Positions 1-6,295 of a stretch of 39,554 nt of DNA are shown in pieces. The stretch is from a virus: positions 1 through 39,554 of IMG/VR virus record IMGVR_UViG_3300027710_000062; one strand, written 5' to 3'. Positions within the stretch are counted from its first letter, which is position 1; the number at the start of each line of letters is the position of its first letter. The notes below the pieces were generated by a model. It was given only the letters and a program-made list of their open reading frames with translations. It was not told the origin of the DNA and did no database searches. Both the position numbers and the translations under genes were made by a program.

Positions 1-40
1 AAATAATACGGCACTGAAACTACATAATAAGGAGAATGCA

Positions 41-262
41 ATGACAGAGAATGAAGAAAAAAGCATTATGGATATGTCAGAAACATATTGCTACACATAC
101 GAAGTAACAGTGGTAGTACAGATTATTGCACCAAACAAAGAGATTGCAGACGAACGCCTTAATACAGACGGCGGATATGTTAGTAAGCGAGAAGTTAAGT
201 TTTTAGATTCAATTTTTCTATACAAAAATAATAAAGAAGAAACAGAAAAAACAGACAAGTAA
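41..262 (+). CDS. Small hypothetical protein, 73 aa
   Basis: A well-formed ribosome binding site (AAGGAG at 30-35) sits six bases before the ATG, which supports translation. The protein begins with an acidic stretch, has a predicted beta-like middle (residues about 18-60, containing a VTVVVQIIA run) and ends in a charged Lys/Glu/Thr tail. It has no cysteine pair, signal peptide or membrane segment that I can see, and I do not recognise its family. It lies 24 bases before the glycosyltransferase gene on the same strand, so the two are probably co-transcribed. What controls them lies left of the window. Confidence 0.75.
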   Translation: MTENEEKSIMDMSETYCYTYEVTVVVQIIAPNKEIADERLNTDGGYVSKREVKFLDSIFLYKNNKEETEKTDK

Positions 263-286
263 CACTCAGTGATAGGTAGATAATCA

Positions 287-1351
287 GTGAAGATAGCAGT
301 ATATACAATCGCTCTTAACGAGCGTCAGTTTGTTGATACATGGTTTGAAACAGCAAAAGATGCAGACTATCTTTTAATCGCTGACACTGGCTCTACCGAC
401 GGAACCGTTGAGCGTGCCCGAGAACTCGGTATCAATGTTGTAGATGTTCGTGTAGCACCGTGGCGCTTTGATGACTCGCGCAATGCCGCACTAGCTGCGC
501 TTCCAATTGATATTGACATGTGTATCTCTCTAGATATGGATGAAGTTATTAAACCGGGATGGCGTCCTTTGCTAGAAGCTGCATGGGAGCGTGGCGTTAA
601 TCGTCCTCGCTACAAGCACATCTGGTCTTGGAATGAAGATGGAACTCCAGGTTTGGAATTTAGCTACGACCATATTCACGCACGCAAAGGTTTTCGCTGG
701 CGTCACCCTGTACACGAGTGTCTGTACTCTTACAGCATTGAAGAAAAACAAGAGTGGATTGAGGGATTAGAAACTCACCACCACCCAGACCCAACTAAGT
801 CTCGTGCTCAGTATCTTCCACTGCTTGCACTTTCTGTAAAAGAAGACCCATATAACGACCGCAATGCTTTTTATTATGGCCGTGAGTTGTACTTCTATGG
901 ACGCTATATGGAAGCTGCACAAGAGCTTAAGCGACACTTAGAGCTACCAACAGCACACTGGGCACCAGAGCGTGCTGCATCAATGCGATTTATTGGTAAG
1001 TCACTGCCAGCAGAAGCAGAGATTTGGTTTCGTAAAGCAATCGACCAAGCTCCTGGACGTCGTGAGCCATATGTAGACCTTGCAAAGCTTTACTACGAGC
1101 GCAAAGACTGGCAGAGGTGTTTAGAGGCTTCAGAGGCTGCTCTAGCCATCGTAGAAAAACCCTTAGAGTACTTGTGTGAAGCAGAAGCTTGGGGAGCTGC
1201 GCCACATGACTACGCTGCTATTGCTGCGTATTGGTTAGGTCAATATGAACTTGCTTTGGCTCATGCAACCAATGCAATTGAGATTGAGCCAGATAACGAA
1301 CGTATGCTTAAGAACTTAGAGTTTTGCGAGAAGGCTTTGAAGGCTTCTTAG
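287..1351 (+). CDS. GT2-family glycosyltransferase with C-terminal TPR-like repeats, 354 aa
   Basis: The N-terminal half looks like a GT-A fold glycosyltransferase: residues 1-12 (MKIAVYTIALNE) give the first strand, ADTGSTDGT (33-41) is the nucleotide-binding loop, and SLDMDE near residue 85 is the DXD-type metal/nucleotide-sugar motif. From about residue 190 the protein turns into helical pairs with TPR character (for example the EIWFRKAIDQAPGRREPYVD region and the final ALAHATNAIEIEPDN unit). This GT2-plus-TPR layout is common in bacteria and phages. The acceptor cannot be read from sequence; sugars on virion proteins, host surface glycans or modified DNA are all possible. The start is GTG with a weak upstream AGGTAG. 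Its last 44 bases overlap the convergent WhiB gene. Confidence 0.85.
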   Translation: MKIAVYTIALNERQFVDTWFETAKDADYLLIADTGSTDGTVERARELGINVVDVRVAPWRFDDSRNAALAALPIDIDMCISLDMDEVIKPGWRPLLEAAWERGVNRPRYKHIWSWNEDGTPGLEFSYDHIHARKGFRWRHPVHECLYSYSIEEKQEWIEGLETHHHPDPTKSRAQYLPLLALSVKEDPYNDRNAFYYGRELYFYGRYMEAAQELKRHLELPTAHWAPERAASMRFIGKSLPAEAEIWFRKAIDQAPGRREPYVDLAKLYYERKDWQRCLEASEAALAIVEKPLEYLCEAEAWGAAPHDYAAIAAYWLGQYELALAHATNAIEIEPDNERMLKNLEFCEKALKAS

Positions 1352-1850
1352 CCTTCTTAGCTTTTCTTTCTTTTTCTTTAAGTTTCTTTTCTAGCTTCTC
1401 TAGACGCTCAAGGTTGTAAAGTTCAACCGCGTTAAAGCTTGTGCGACTTCTCCATGAGAACGAACACACATCGCAAGTAATAATTTTTGCAACAGTCCAA
1501 CGACCACCGCCAGGAACTTCTACAGAGCTTGTTTGTAGTTTTGATGGACGAGCCGAGCAGTATGGACAATTTGGGAATCTGCGACGACGCGCTTCCTCTC
1601 CTTTGTATGAAACCGAGAGTGCTCGACGGATTTCAACCTCATCTTTGCCTCCCCAAATACCCCAGATTTGACGATGCTCTAGGGCCCACTGAAGGCACTG
1701 ACGGCGCACTGGGCAACCAAAGCAAAGGTTTTTAGCGTCGTATTTTTCCTTAGGCTCTTTTGAGAAAAACCAATCTCTAGACTCTCGGAACTCTGGCTTA
1801 GCGCAGAGTGAGTCTTTTTGCCAGTTTAAGTTAGTCGCAGGTTTCCACAC
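1308..1850 (-). CDS. WhiB-family protein with extra C4 zinc-ribbon and Lys-rich tail, 180 aa
   Basis: Residues 10-70 carry the WhiB signature. Cys16, Cys43, Cys46 and Cys52 form the C...CX2CX5C set that binds a [4Fe-4S] cluster in this family, followed by the turn GIWGG (64-68). WhiB-like proteins are sigma-factor-binding transcription factors of Actinobacteria; phage copies can redirect host transcription. Unusually, a second cysteine quartet follows (Cys95, Cys98, Cys126, Cys129), a classical zinc-ribbon spacing, and the protein ends in a highly basic stretch (about residues 152-176). The only in-frame start after the upstream stop is GTG at 1850, with a poor ribosome binding site. The 3' end overlaps the convergent glycosyltransferase gene by 44 bases. 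Confidence 0.88.
   Translation of the reverse strand: MWKPATNLNWQKDSLCAKPEFRESRDWFFSKEPKEKYDAKNLCFGCPVRRQCLQWALEHRQIWGIWGGKDEVEIRRALSVSYKGEEARRRRFPNCPYCSARPSKLQTSSVEVPGGGRWTVAKIITCDVCSFSWRSRTSFNAVELYNLERLEKLEKKLKEKERKAKKAKKPSKPSRKTLSS
1339..1380 (+). terminator. Rho-independent terminator of the rightward genes
   Basis: GAAGGCT (1339-1345) and AGCCTTC (1350-1356) form a perfect 7-bp stem with a TCTT loop. It is followed by a long T-rich stretch (1357-1380, CTTTTCTTTCTTTTTCTTT type). The stem contains the TAG stop codon of the glycosyltransferase gene. The same bases read on the minus strand encode the lysine-rich tail of the convergent WhiB protein. The T tract is interrupted by C and G, so efficiency is uncertain. 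Confidence 0.55.
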
Positions 1851-1885
1851 ACAACTATGTTACCAAATTGTTATAAAAATAGTGC

Positions 1886-1908
1886 ACTAAACAACTAAAA
1901 AACTAAAT
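1886..1908 (-). repeat. Three tandem TTTAGTT-type units upstream of the first WhiB gene
   Basis: Read on the minus strand this stretch is TTTAGTT, TTTTAGTT, GTTTAGT: three copies of one unit at about 8-base spacing. It begins at the stop codon of the upstream gene and lies 36-58 bases before the WhiB GTG. A 16-base part (1886-1901) recurs exactly, in the opposite orientation, in the gap at 3866-3881. A binding site for a regulator or an AT-rich promoter element are possible; no function is demonstrated. Confidence 0.4.
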
Positions 1909-2238
1909 TTCTATCCAAGTAATTAAAATGGTGTTTTCTACAGAATCTCCATACTCTGTCTCTCCATTTTCATCACAGGCCCAGTACTCTTTTTCATCTA
2001 TAATAACGCCAGCCCAACCAATGTCGGTCGAGCTTGACTCTATTAACTTAAATCCATCTGATAGAGAGTCAGCAACGCCATCTCTTTGTAGGCTTGATGC
2101 CAGACCTCTGCGGACAAGTTCGTTATCCATATCGACATGACCTTCAGTAAAATAAATTATTTCTGAATCTGTCTTAGGCTCATAGCCATCCCCGTGCCAT
2201 TGTTGCCACAAAGATTCGCCAACTCTTACATCTTTCAA
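1903..2238 (-). CDS. Hypothetical protein, 111 aa
   Basis: I do not recognise this family. The protein is acidic, with a central region around VDMDNELVRRGLASSLQRDGV and a C-terminal part predicted as beta strands (GWAGVIIDEKEYWACDE). A single cysteine is present and no membrane segment. Translation starts at TTG (2238), which overlaps the upstream stop codon as TTGA; a purine-rich ribosome binding site (GGAAGAAGAG) precedes it. The four-base overlap indicates translational coupling to the 102-residue upstream gene. Confidence 0.75.
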   Translation of the reverse strand: MKDVRVGESLWQQWHGDGYEPKTDSEIIYFTEGHVDMDNELVRRGLASSLQRDGVADSLSDGFKLIESSSTDIGWAGVIIDEKEYWACDENGETEYGDSVENTILITWIEI

Positions 2239-2543
2239 AGCTCTTCTTCCTCCTCTAGACCAGTTTCGTAATGCTCATCTATAGGAGTTAACAGATGCTT
2301 TCCAGCAGGGTAAAAGACCACCTGAGGGTCCATAAGTTCAAAGATTCCAGAGACAGTAATTTCTCCACATTTAGAGCAGACTTCTACGTTCCCTGTATTA
2401 AGTTTTTGAGGCACATCTACGCCTTTAAGACGCATAAGAATGTTCCCAGTATCGTCAACACTTTCAGGTTCCCACCGAGCGTGCTCTTTTATCCAACATG
2501 CTTCGCATACTGGCATAGGGGACATAATCTGTCTCGCACTCAT
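2235..2543 (-). CDS. Hypothetical zinc-ribbon-like protein, 102 aa
   Basis: Two CX2C pairs (Cys13/Cys16 and Cys56/Cys59) about 40 residues apart suggest a zinc-binding ribbon. The C-terminus ends in a run of glutamates. The ATG at 2543 is preceded by only a weak purine stretch (GGTAGA). The gene lies between the second WhiB gene and the 111-residue gene, to which it is coupled by a four-base overlap. Small zinc proteins of this kind are frequent in actinophages, but I cannot assign a role. Confidence 0.75.
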   Translation of the reverse strand: MSARQIMSPMPVCEACWIKEHARWEPESVDDTGNILMRLKGVDVPQKLNTGNVEVCSKCGEITVSGIFELMDPQVVFYPAGKHLLTPIDEHYETGLEEEEEL

Positions 2544-2559
2544 ATATACAGTCTACCGC

Positions 2560-2841
2560 TTAGCTTAAGACCGCATTTGTCACTTTTATGTTACGAATCT
2601 TTCTAAGTTTCTGGCGTTCACGCGGAGTAAGACCACCCCACATACCGTGAGTTTCATTATTAATGCCCCACTCAGCACACTCAACTCTATGCTGACAACC
2701 CATGCAAATTTTCTTTGCTTCTTGATAATTGCCGCTAATAGTTTTTGAGTCTAAGTCGTCGTAGTCTTTTTCATAAAACAAATTGACGTCGACAGACGAG
2801 CACTCAGCGTTTTCAAAATCGCTTGGGGATTTACTTCTCAT
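2560..2841 (-). CDS. WhiB-family transcriptional regulator, 93 aa
   Basis: The protein is a compact WhiB-like factor: Cys14, then Cys46-X2-Cys49-X5-Cys55, then GMWGG (66-70) and a basic C-terminal helix (TPRERQKLRKIRNIK). In the family the four cysteines hold a [4Fe-4S] cluster and the glycine turn contacts the principal sigma factor; the basic end binds DNA. I chose ATG 2841, which gives an 11-base overlap with the upstream gene and a normal WhiB length. A longer reading frame starts at 2937, but it would overlap the upstream gene by over 100 bases and adds no conserved sequence. Two WhiB genes about 700 bases apart make this a small regulatory block. Confidence 0.9.
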   Translation of the reverse strand: MRSKSPSDFENAECSSVDVNLFYEKDYDDLDSKTISGNYQEAKKICMGCQHRVECAEWGINNETHGMWGGLTPRERQKLRKIRNIKVTNAVLS

Positions 2842-3178
2842 GCAGAATCTTCGAGACTTCGTAGCCGCAGCCTGCATATCCTGCAATATCAATCCAAGTA
2901 TCTGGTTGGAATCCATAATCTGAGACAAAACGTGCAAGCTTCATACCAATCATTGCCATAGCAACATCTTCAGTAGTGAACTCACGCTGGAAGATTACTG
3001 ACCAAATCTTTGCAATGTTGGTGAAGTTTTCTTCTGGACCACCGTATTGTTTATTTCGGTCTCCATTAATGATGCGAGCAGCCTCGCGAAGGGCTTCAAC
3101 TCTTATAGGGGTGTCGTCATTAGGTTTGGCTGTTGTTGCCTGCTCTGTGTATAGAGGCTTCTGTTCATTATCTGACAT
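2831..3178 (-). CDS. Phage protein, DUF6378-like, 115 aa
   Basis: The central segment (REAARIINGDRNKQYGGPEE, about residues 30-50) followed by a helical region with KIWSVIF and MAMIGMKLAR matches the pattern of the DUF6378 phage family, whose members appear near nucleotide-metabolism and replication genes; the biochemical role is unknown to me. I chose ATG 3178 over the in-frame TTG 3193 because it gives an 11-base overlap with the upstream gene, the same overlap as with the downstream WhiB gene, suggesting an operon of coupled genes. Confidence 0.8.
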   Translation of the reverse strand: MSDNEQKPLYTEQATTAKPNDDTPIRVEALREAARIINGDRNKQYGGPEENFTNIAKIWSVIFQREFTTEDVAMAMIGMKLARFVSDYGFQPDTWIDIAGYAGCGYEVSKILHEK

Positions 3179-3413
3179 CTTTAATTCTCGCAATCACTTC
3201 GGCTGTGTATTGATGGTTATCTGATTGATTTATATTTTCTGAGACTATAAGTTCGTAATTGATACTGTGCCGCAAAGGTTCTTCATACTCTTCGTCAAAC
3301 TCGTATTCATCGTCCTCTGACCTCAAGAATTTGGAGATAGCCACATCGGCTGCACTTGTCAGCTCTTCGTAACTATCTCCAACTACATGGAACTTGAGGG
3401 TTGTTGTTCTCAT
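3168..3413 (-). CDS. Hypothetical small acidic protein, 81 aa
   Basis: The N-terminus (TTTLKFHVVGDSYEELTSAA) has an alternating pattern suggesting a beta strand then helix, followed by a very acidic middle (residues about 32-46) and another strand-rich end. Overall it resembles a small alpha/beta fold, but I cannot name the family. The ATG overlaps the stop of the 141-residue gene by four bases (ATGA), so the two are coupled. Confidence 0.7.
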   Translation of the reverse strand: MRTTTLKFHVVGDSYEELTSAADVAISKFLRSEDDEYEFDEEYEEPLRHSINYELIVSENINQSDNHQYTAEVIARIKDVR

Positions 3414-3835
3414 GTCAAAATAAGTTTTTCCAACTTAACTGGTGGATAGTGCGCTCCCTCAAGTTGGGGCGCTTTACCGTCGGTCATCTTTACAATGACA
3501 TCTCCGTATCGAACTCCAACTACAACACCACGACGTCCATTGTGAAGCATTCCAAGCTCTCCATCAAAGGCGTCAGCCTTGACACGAACTTGTTCAGTTA
3601 CTTTAATATCACCTGGACGAACAGGTACCCAGTTTTCGTTTTTATTCTCTTTAATTACGATGTGACCTAATGCCAACTTTGAGAACATCTCAATTGTTTG
3701 ATTTTTAAACTCTGGTGTTAGGTTATCAATCGAGTCAAAAAGTTCAACTAGTTTCATAGTTGCGTCACCGACTGGCTTTCGTACTTTTGCTGCTTGGAGC
3801 TGGGACTTAACCCAATCCATATCTAACTCTGCCAT
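3410..3835 (-). CDS. Hypothetical protein with KOW/SH3-like C-terminal half, 141 aa
   Basis: The first about 60 residues are helical. The second half (about 70-140) is strand-rich, with GELGMLHNGRRGVVVGVRYG followed by VIVKMTDG, a pattern resembling a KOW or SH3-like barrel. No catalytic motif is visible. A good ribosome binding site (AAAGGAG) precedes the ATG, but it is partly buried in a small hairpin (3839-3853). This is the first gene after the glycosyltransferase at 3887-4906. Confidence 0.75.
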   Translation of the reverse strand: MAELDMDWVKSQLQAAKVRKPVGDATMKLVELFDSIDNLTPEFKNQTIEMFSKLALGHIVIKENKNENWVPVRPGDIKVTEQVRVKADAFDGELGMLHNGRRGVVVGVRYGDVIVKMTDGKAPQLEGAHYPPVKLEKLILT

Positions 3836-3838
3836 TAT

Positions 3839-3853
3839 GACTCCTTTCGAGTC
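3839..3853 (-). promoter_or_regulatory. Small hairpin overlapping a ribosome binding site
   Basis: On the minus strand GACTC-GAAAG-GAGTC forms a 5-bp stem with a 5-base loop. The Shine-Dalgarno bases AAAGGAG of the 141-residue gene lie half in the loop and half in the 3' arm, four bases before the ATG. The hairpin could modulate translation, but a 5-bp stem is short and may be incidental. Confidence 0.3.
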
Positions 3854-3865
3854 TGATTCTAGTAC

Positions 3866-3881
3866 TTTTTAGTTGTTTAGT
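3866..3881 (+). repeat. Second copy of the TTTTTAGTTGTTTAGT element
   Basis: These 16 bases are identical to the minus-strand sequence of 1886-1901 upstream of the first WhiB gene, in opposite orientation. They lie in the 51-base gap between the GT-B glycosyltransferase gene and the 141-residue gene. The element is AT-rich, so coincidence is not excluded, but both copies fall between genes. Confidence 0.35.
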
Positions 3882-3886
3882 AAAGA

Positions 3887-4906
3887 TTAAACGGTTACTT
3901 TTATAGTTTGTAATAGACCGTCTATAGTTTCTTGCCAACTTGGGATTGCGCGAAGATATGATTCTTTCTGAGCCACTGCTAAATTAAATCTTTCATCCTC
4001 TGTCATTTCTTCAATCGAGCTAGCCAAGTGAGTCCACTCCTGACCAATTAAGGAACTACTGCGCCAGTCAGTTACTACTGGAACGCCCACAGAAAGACTC
4101 TGAGCAAGTACAGGAGACCACCAAGGTTCGTTACCTCGGTAGACAGTGACAAGAGTTCCTACAGACTTCTTAATCCGCTCTAGGGTTATGCTTTCTTTTT
4201 CCCAGCGGGAGGCTCTTGAAGAAATTACATCATATTTTAAAGTAGCCGTAACGTTAAGAGACCACTTGGTACCTACAGAGTCGCAAGTCCAATACTCCTT
4301 GAGAATATGAAACTGCGGCTCTACATAAGGTGCTCTTAAAATTTGAGCATCAAGATTTACTGCAACCAATTTCTCAGCGGAGATGTTTGGTATTGATTGC
4401 ACAACTGCCAAAGGATTAGACCAAGGGAAGCTCGGGAAATAAGTAGTAGGCCATTCTTGAGTATAAAGAAACTCATTGAACTCGTAGACATCGGCTTTGA
4501 CTTCTGGATTTCCTACAAGATGTGAATAACTTTTCCTTCTCTGATAAAACTCTTTTGTTAAATCAGCTACGTTTAAAGATACTGATTTTAGAGAAGCTTG
4601 AAGTTTATAAGGCTCTGGGGCATCAATAAAAAGAGCAAGGTTTCCAATCTTCCTTGCTTTATTAGCAATAGAAAATGCAGGGTATACCTTGTTAGCAGAA
4701 AGACTTGTAGGCGGAGCAATACCAACAATAACTTGGTCATACTCGCTTAACTCTTCTACTGTGAGATGAACCGAAGGCTCTACTACCGATACATCAGCTC
4801 CACCATCTTGAAAGGCTTTTGCAAGAAGCGCAGAGAACGTGGGGGTTCTCAATGCTGTCTTTGTGGAAGCCTGCTGAGCAGTGCATCCAGTTATAAGTAT
4901 TTTCAT
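3887..4906 (-). CDS. Probable GT-B-fold glycosyltransferase, 339 aa
   Basis: The N-terminus MKILITGCTAQQ resembles the first strand and glycine loop of a Rossmann-like domain. The C-terminal third has the organisation of a GT-B donor-binding domain: GTLVTVYRGNEPWWSPVLAQ followed by SLSVGVPVVTDWRSSSLIG, resembling the segment in GT1/GT4-like enzymes where a conserved acidic/glycine region contacts the nucleotide-sugar. Usual EX7E residues are not clear, so the family is not fixed. A good ribosome binding site (AGGAAGGT) precedes the ATG. With the GT2 enzyme at 287-1351 the phage has two sugar-transfer genes flanking the WhiB block. The acceptor is unknown. Confidence 0.6.
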   Translation of the reverse strand: MKILITGCTAQQASTKTALRTPTFSALLAKAFQDGGADVSVVEPSVHLTVEELSEYDQVIVGIAPPTSLSANKVYPAFSIANKARKIGNLALFIDAPEPYKLQASLKSVSLNVADLTKEFYQRRKSYSHLVGNPEVKADVYEFNEFLYTQEWPTTYFPSFPWSNPLAVVQSIPNISAEKLVAVNLDAQILRAPYVEPQFHILKEYWTCDSVGTKWSLNVTATLKYDVISSRASRWEKESITLERIKKSVGTLVTVYRGNEPWWSPVLAQSLSVGVPVVTDWRSSSLIGQEWTHLASSIEEMTEDERFNLAVAQKESYLRAIPSWQETIDGLLQTIKVTV

Positions 4907-4945
4907 TGTTATACCTTCCTAAAGTTTTTGACCTCTAACTAGAAA

Positions 4946-4972
4946 GCCACCCAACAAAAAGCGTTGGGTGGC
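4946..4972 (-). terminator. Rho-independent terminator after the replication operon
   Basis: GCCACCCAAC (4946-4955) and GTTGGGTGGC (4963-4972) form a perfect 10-bp GC-rich stem with a 7-base loop. On the minus strand it is followed by TTTCT. It sits 25 bases beyond the stop of the ssDNA-binding-like gene and before the glycosyltransferase gene, so it should end transcription of the recombination/replication genes. Confidence 0.75.
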
Positions 4973-4997
4973 AATCCAGTTGAAATCCAGACCGTTA

Positions 4998-5513
4998 TTA
5001 GAACGGTGCTGAAGGGGCTGCACTTGGCGCTGGCGCTGGTGCAGGTGCTGGCGCTGGTGCAGGAGCAGGTGCTGCTGCTTGCGCTGGTGCAGATGCAGTT
5101 GTTGCTGCAGATGCTGGATAGTAGTTCTTGATTTCGTTTGACTTGTTGCCGTTGTAGGTGCGTGTGCCAAGCTGACCACGGAACTTACGACCAACCATTG
5201 CCTGCTCAATCTGAGCATTGCTTGGTGCACGGTCAAAGAAGTCACGGTTAAGACCAAGAGCAGCCATCTTACGGAAGAAGATGCCCAGAGCAGTTGAGTT
5301 GTCTGGAGAAACAACAAGGTTATCCCAAACGAGACGCTTGTTGAATGCACCGCCTTCAACCTGTGCCTTAAGAGAGAACATAGTCTTTCCAGACTGCGTT
5401 ACCTTTGCGGTTCCTTCAAGGACTACTAAATCGTAATCGCCGTCAGGTAGTGGTTCATAGGATGCGGACTCGCCAGCATCCTTAATGAGGTCTGCCCAAT
5501 TTAGACTGCTCAT
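4998..5513 (-). CDS. ssDNA-binding-like phage protein with Ala-Pro tail, 171 aa
   Basis: Residues 1-130 fit a phage single-stranded-DNA-binding or DUF669-like fold: a short acidic helix, then GDYDLVVLEGTAKVTQSGK, FSLKAQVEGG and a C-terminal VGRKFRGQLGTRTYNG strand. After residue about 133 the protein becomes an Ala/Pro repeat (AP repeated about eight times) and ends SAAPSAPF. Flexible tails are common in SSBs, although here the acidic tip usual for bacterial SSB is missing. The start codon overlaps the stop of the Sak4-like ATPase by four bases. The role is inferred mainly from fold pattern and position beside recombination genes. Confidence 0.65.
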   Translation of the reverse strand: MSSLNWADLIKDAGESASYEPLPDGDYDLVVLEGTAKVTQSGKTMFSLKAQVEGGAFNKRLVWDNLVVSPDNSTALGIFFRKMAALGLNRDFFDRAPSNAQIEQAMVGRKFRGQLGTRTYNGNKSNEIKNYYPASAATTASAPAQAAAPAPAPAPAPAPAPAPSAAPSAPF

Positions 5514-6292
5514 GCTGTTGCCTCTTTCTCTTTCTTAGTTGTGGATTTTTCGGCCTGCTTTGGTCCGAAGATTGTGTCAAGCATTACCTCGATGGAAAGC
5601 TTGTCTTGTTCGACGATTGCTCCAAGACGACCTTGGACTCGCTCGCCTGCTTCGTACTCATTAGTTCGCTCAACGTACATGCGTCGAACTTTGTAAGGAG
5701 GTTGAAGTGGGTCTGGATTAGGGAACTGCTCGATAGTCAACGCACCAAGAATGTCGTAGAAATATGGTGCTTGAATTGCAAGTTGTCCCTGCAGGTACGG
5801 ACGGTGCTTACCATCCTGAGTCACTCGAGACATTGCTGTTAGAACAACAGCCTCTAGTGGATTAGTTGGGTGCATAGTTAGGTCGCGTAGGTCGCGTAGA
5901 AGACCACCCATGTGACGAAGTAGTTCGCCCCACTGTTGCATCTTCATCTGCTCGCTACCTGCGATGCTATCCATACACTTAACCTGCAACTCTGAAATAG
6001 AGTCAATGATTAGTGATTTGAAATGGTGCTTACCTAGTTGTAGCCATTGGTAAGCCTTGACTACTGTGTCATAGTCGCGTACTTGTACAACGACAGTATC
6101 CCAAGTTCCATCTGCAATAGGTGGTTCCTCGCGCAGTGGGTCCCAGTACTTAACGACGATAGGGAGGAAGCGGTGTCCACCTTCAACGTCGAGCATCAAG
6201 CGTGGGTATGGGGCTGTTACAGCAAAGCTGGATTTACCAACTTTAGACTCACCGTAAACCATTGCGGTCAATGACCGTTGGATTTCACTCAT
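5510..6292 (-). CDS. Sak4-like RecA-fold ATPase (phage recombination), 260 aa
   Basis: A Walker A motif GESKVGKS is at residues 14-21 right after a first strand (RSLTAMVY). A Walker B-like SLIIDSIS lies near residues 93-100, and an SRVTQDGKHRPYLQG segment probably corresponds to the RecA L1/L2 region. The size and the short RecA core match the phage AAA_24/Sak4 family, which binds ssDNA and assists annealing together with an SSB. The partner SSB-like gene is directly downstream (four-base overlap) and the PD-(D/E)XK nuclease three bases upstream. The C-terminus is a basic tail. Family assignment is by motif and context. Confidence 0.8.
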   Translation of the reverse strand: MSEIQRSLTAMVYGESKVGKSSFAVTAPYPRLMLDVEGGHRFLPIVVKYWDPLREEPPIADGTWDTVVVQVRDYDTVVKAYQWLQLGKHHFKSLIIDSISELQVKCMDSIAGSEQMKMQQWGELLRHMGGLLRDLRDLTMHPTNPLEAVVLTAMSRVTQDGKHRPYLQGQLAIQAPYFYDILGALTIEQFPNPDPLQPPYKVRRMYVERTNEYEAGERVQGRLGAIVEQDKLSIEVMLDTIFGPKQAEKSTTKKEKEATA

Positions 6293-6295
6293 GTG

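Noticed and set aside
2842-2937. Longer N-terminus for the second WhiB protein
   Set aside because: The extra 32 codons lie entirely within the DUF6378-like gene and show no WhiB sequence; ATG 2841 gives a normal length.
4919-5359. Leftward Gln/His/Leu-rich frame overlapping the ssDNA-binding-like gene
   Set aside because: It comes from the Ala-Pro repeat read in another frame and runs through the terminator hairpin; no start signal or conserved motif.
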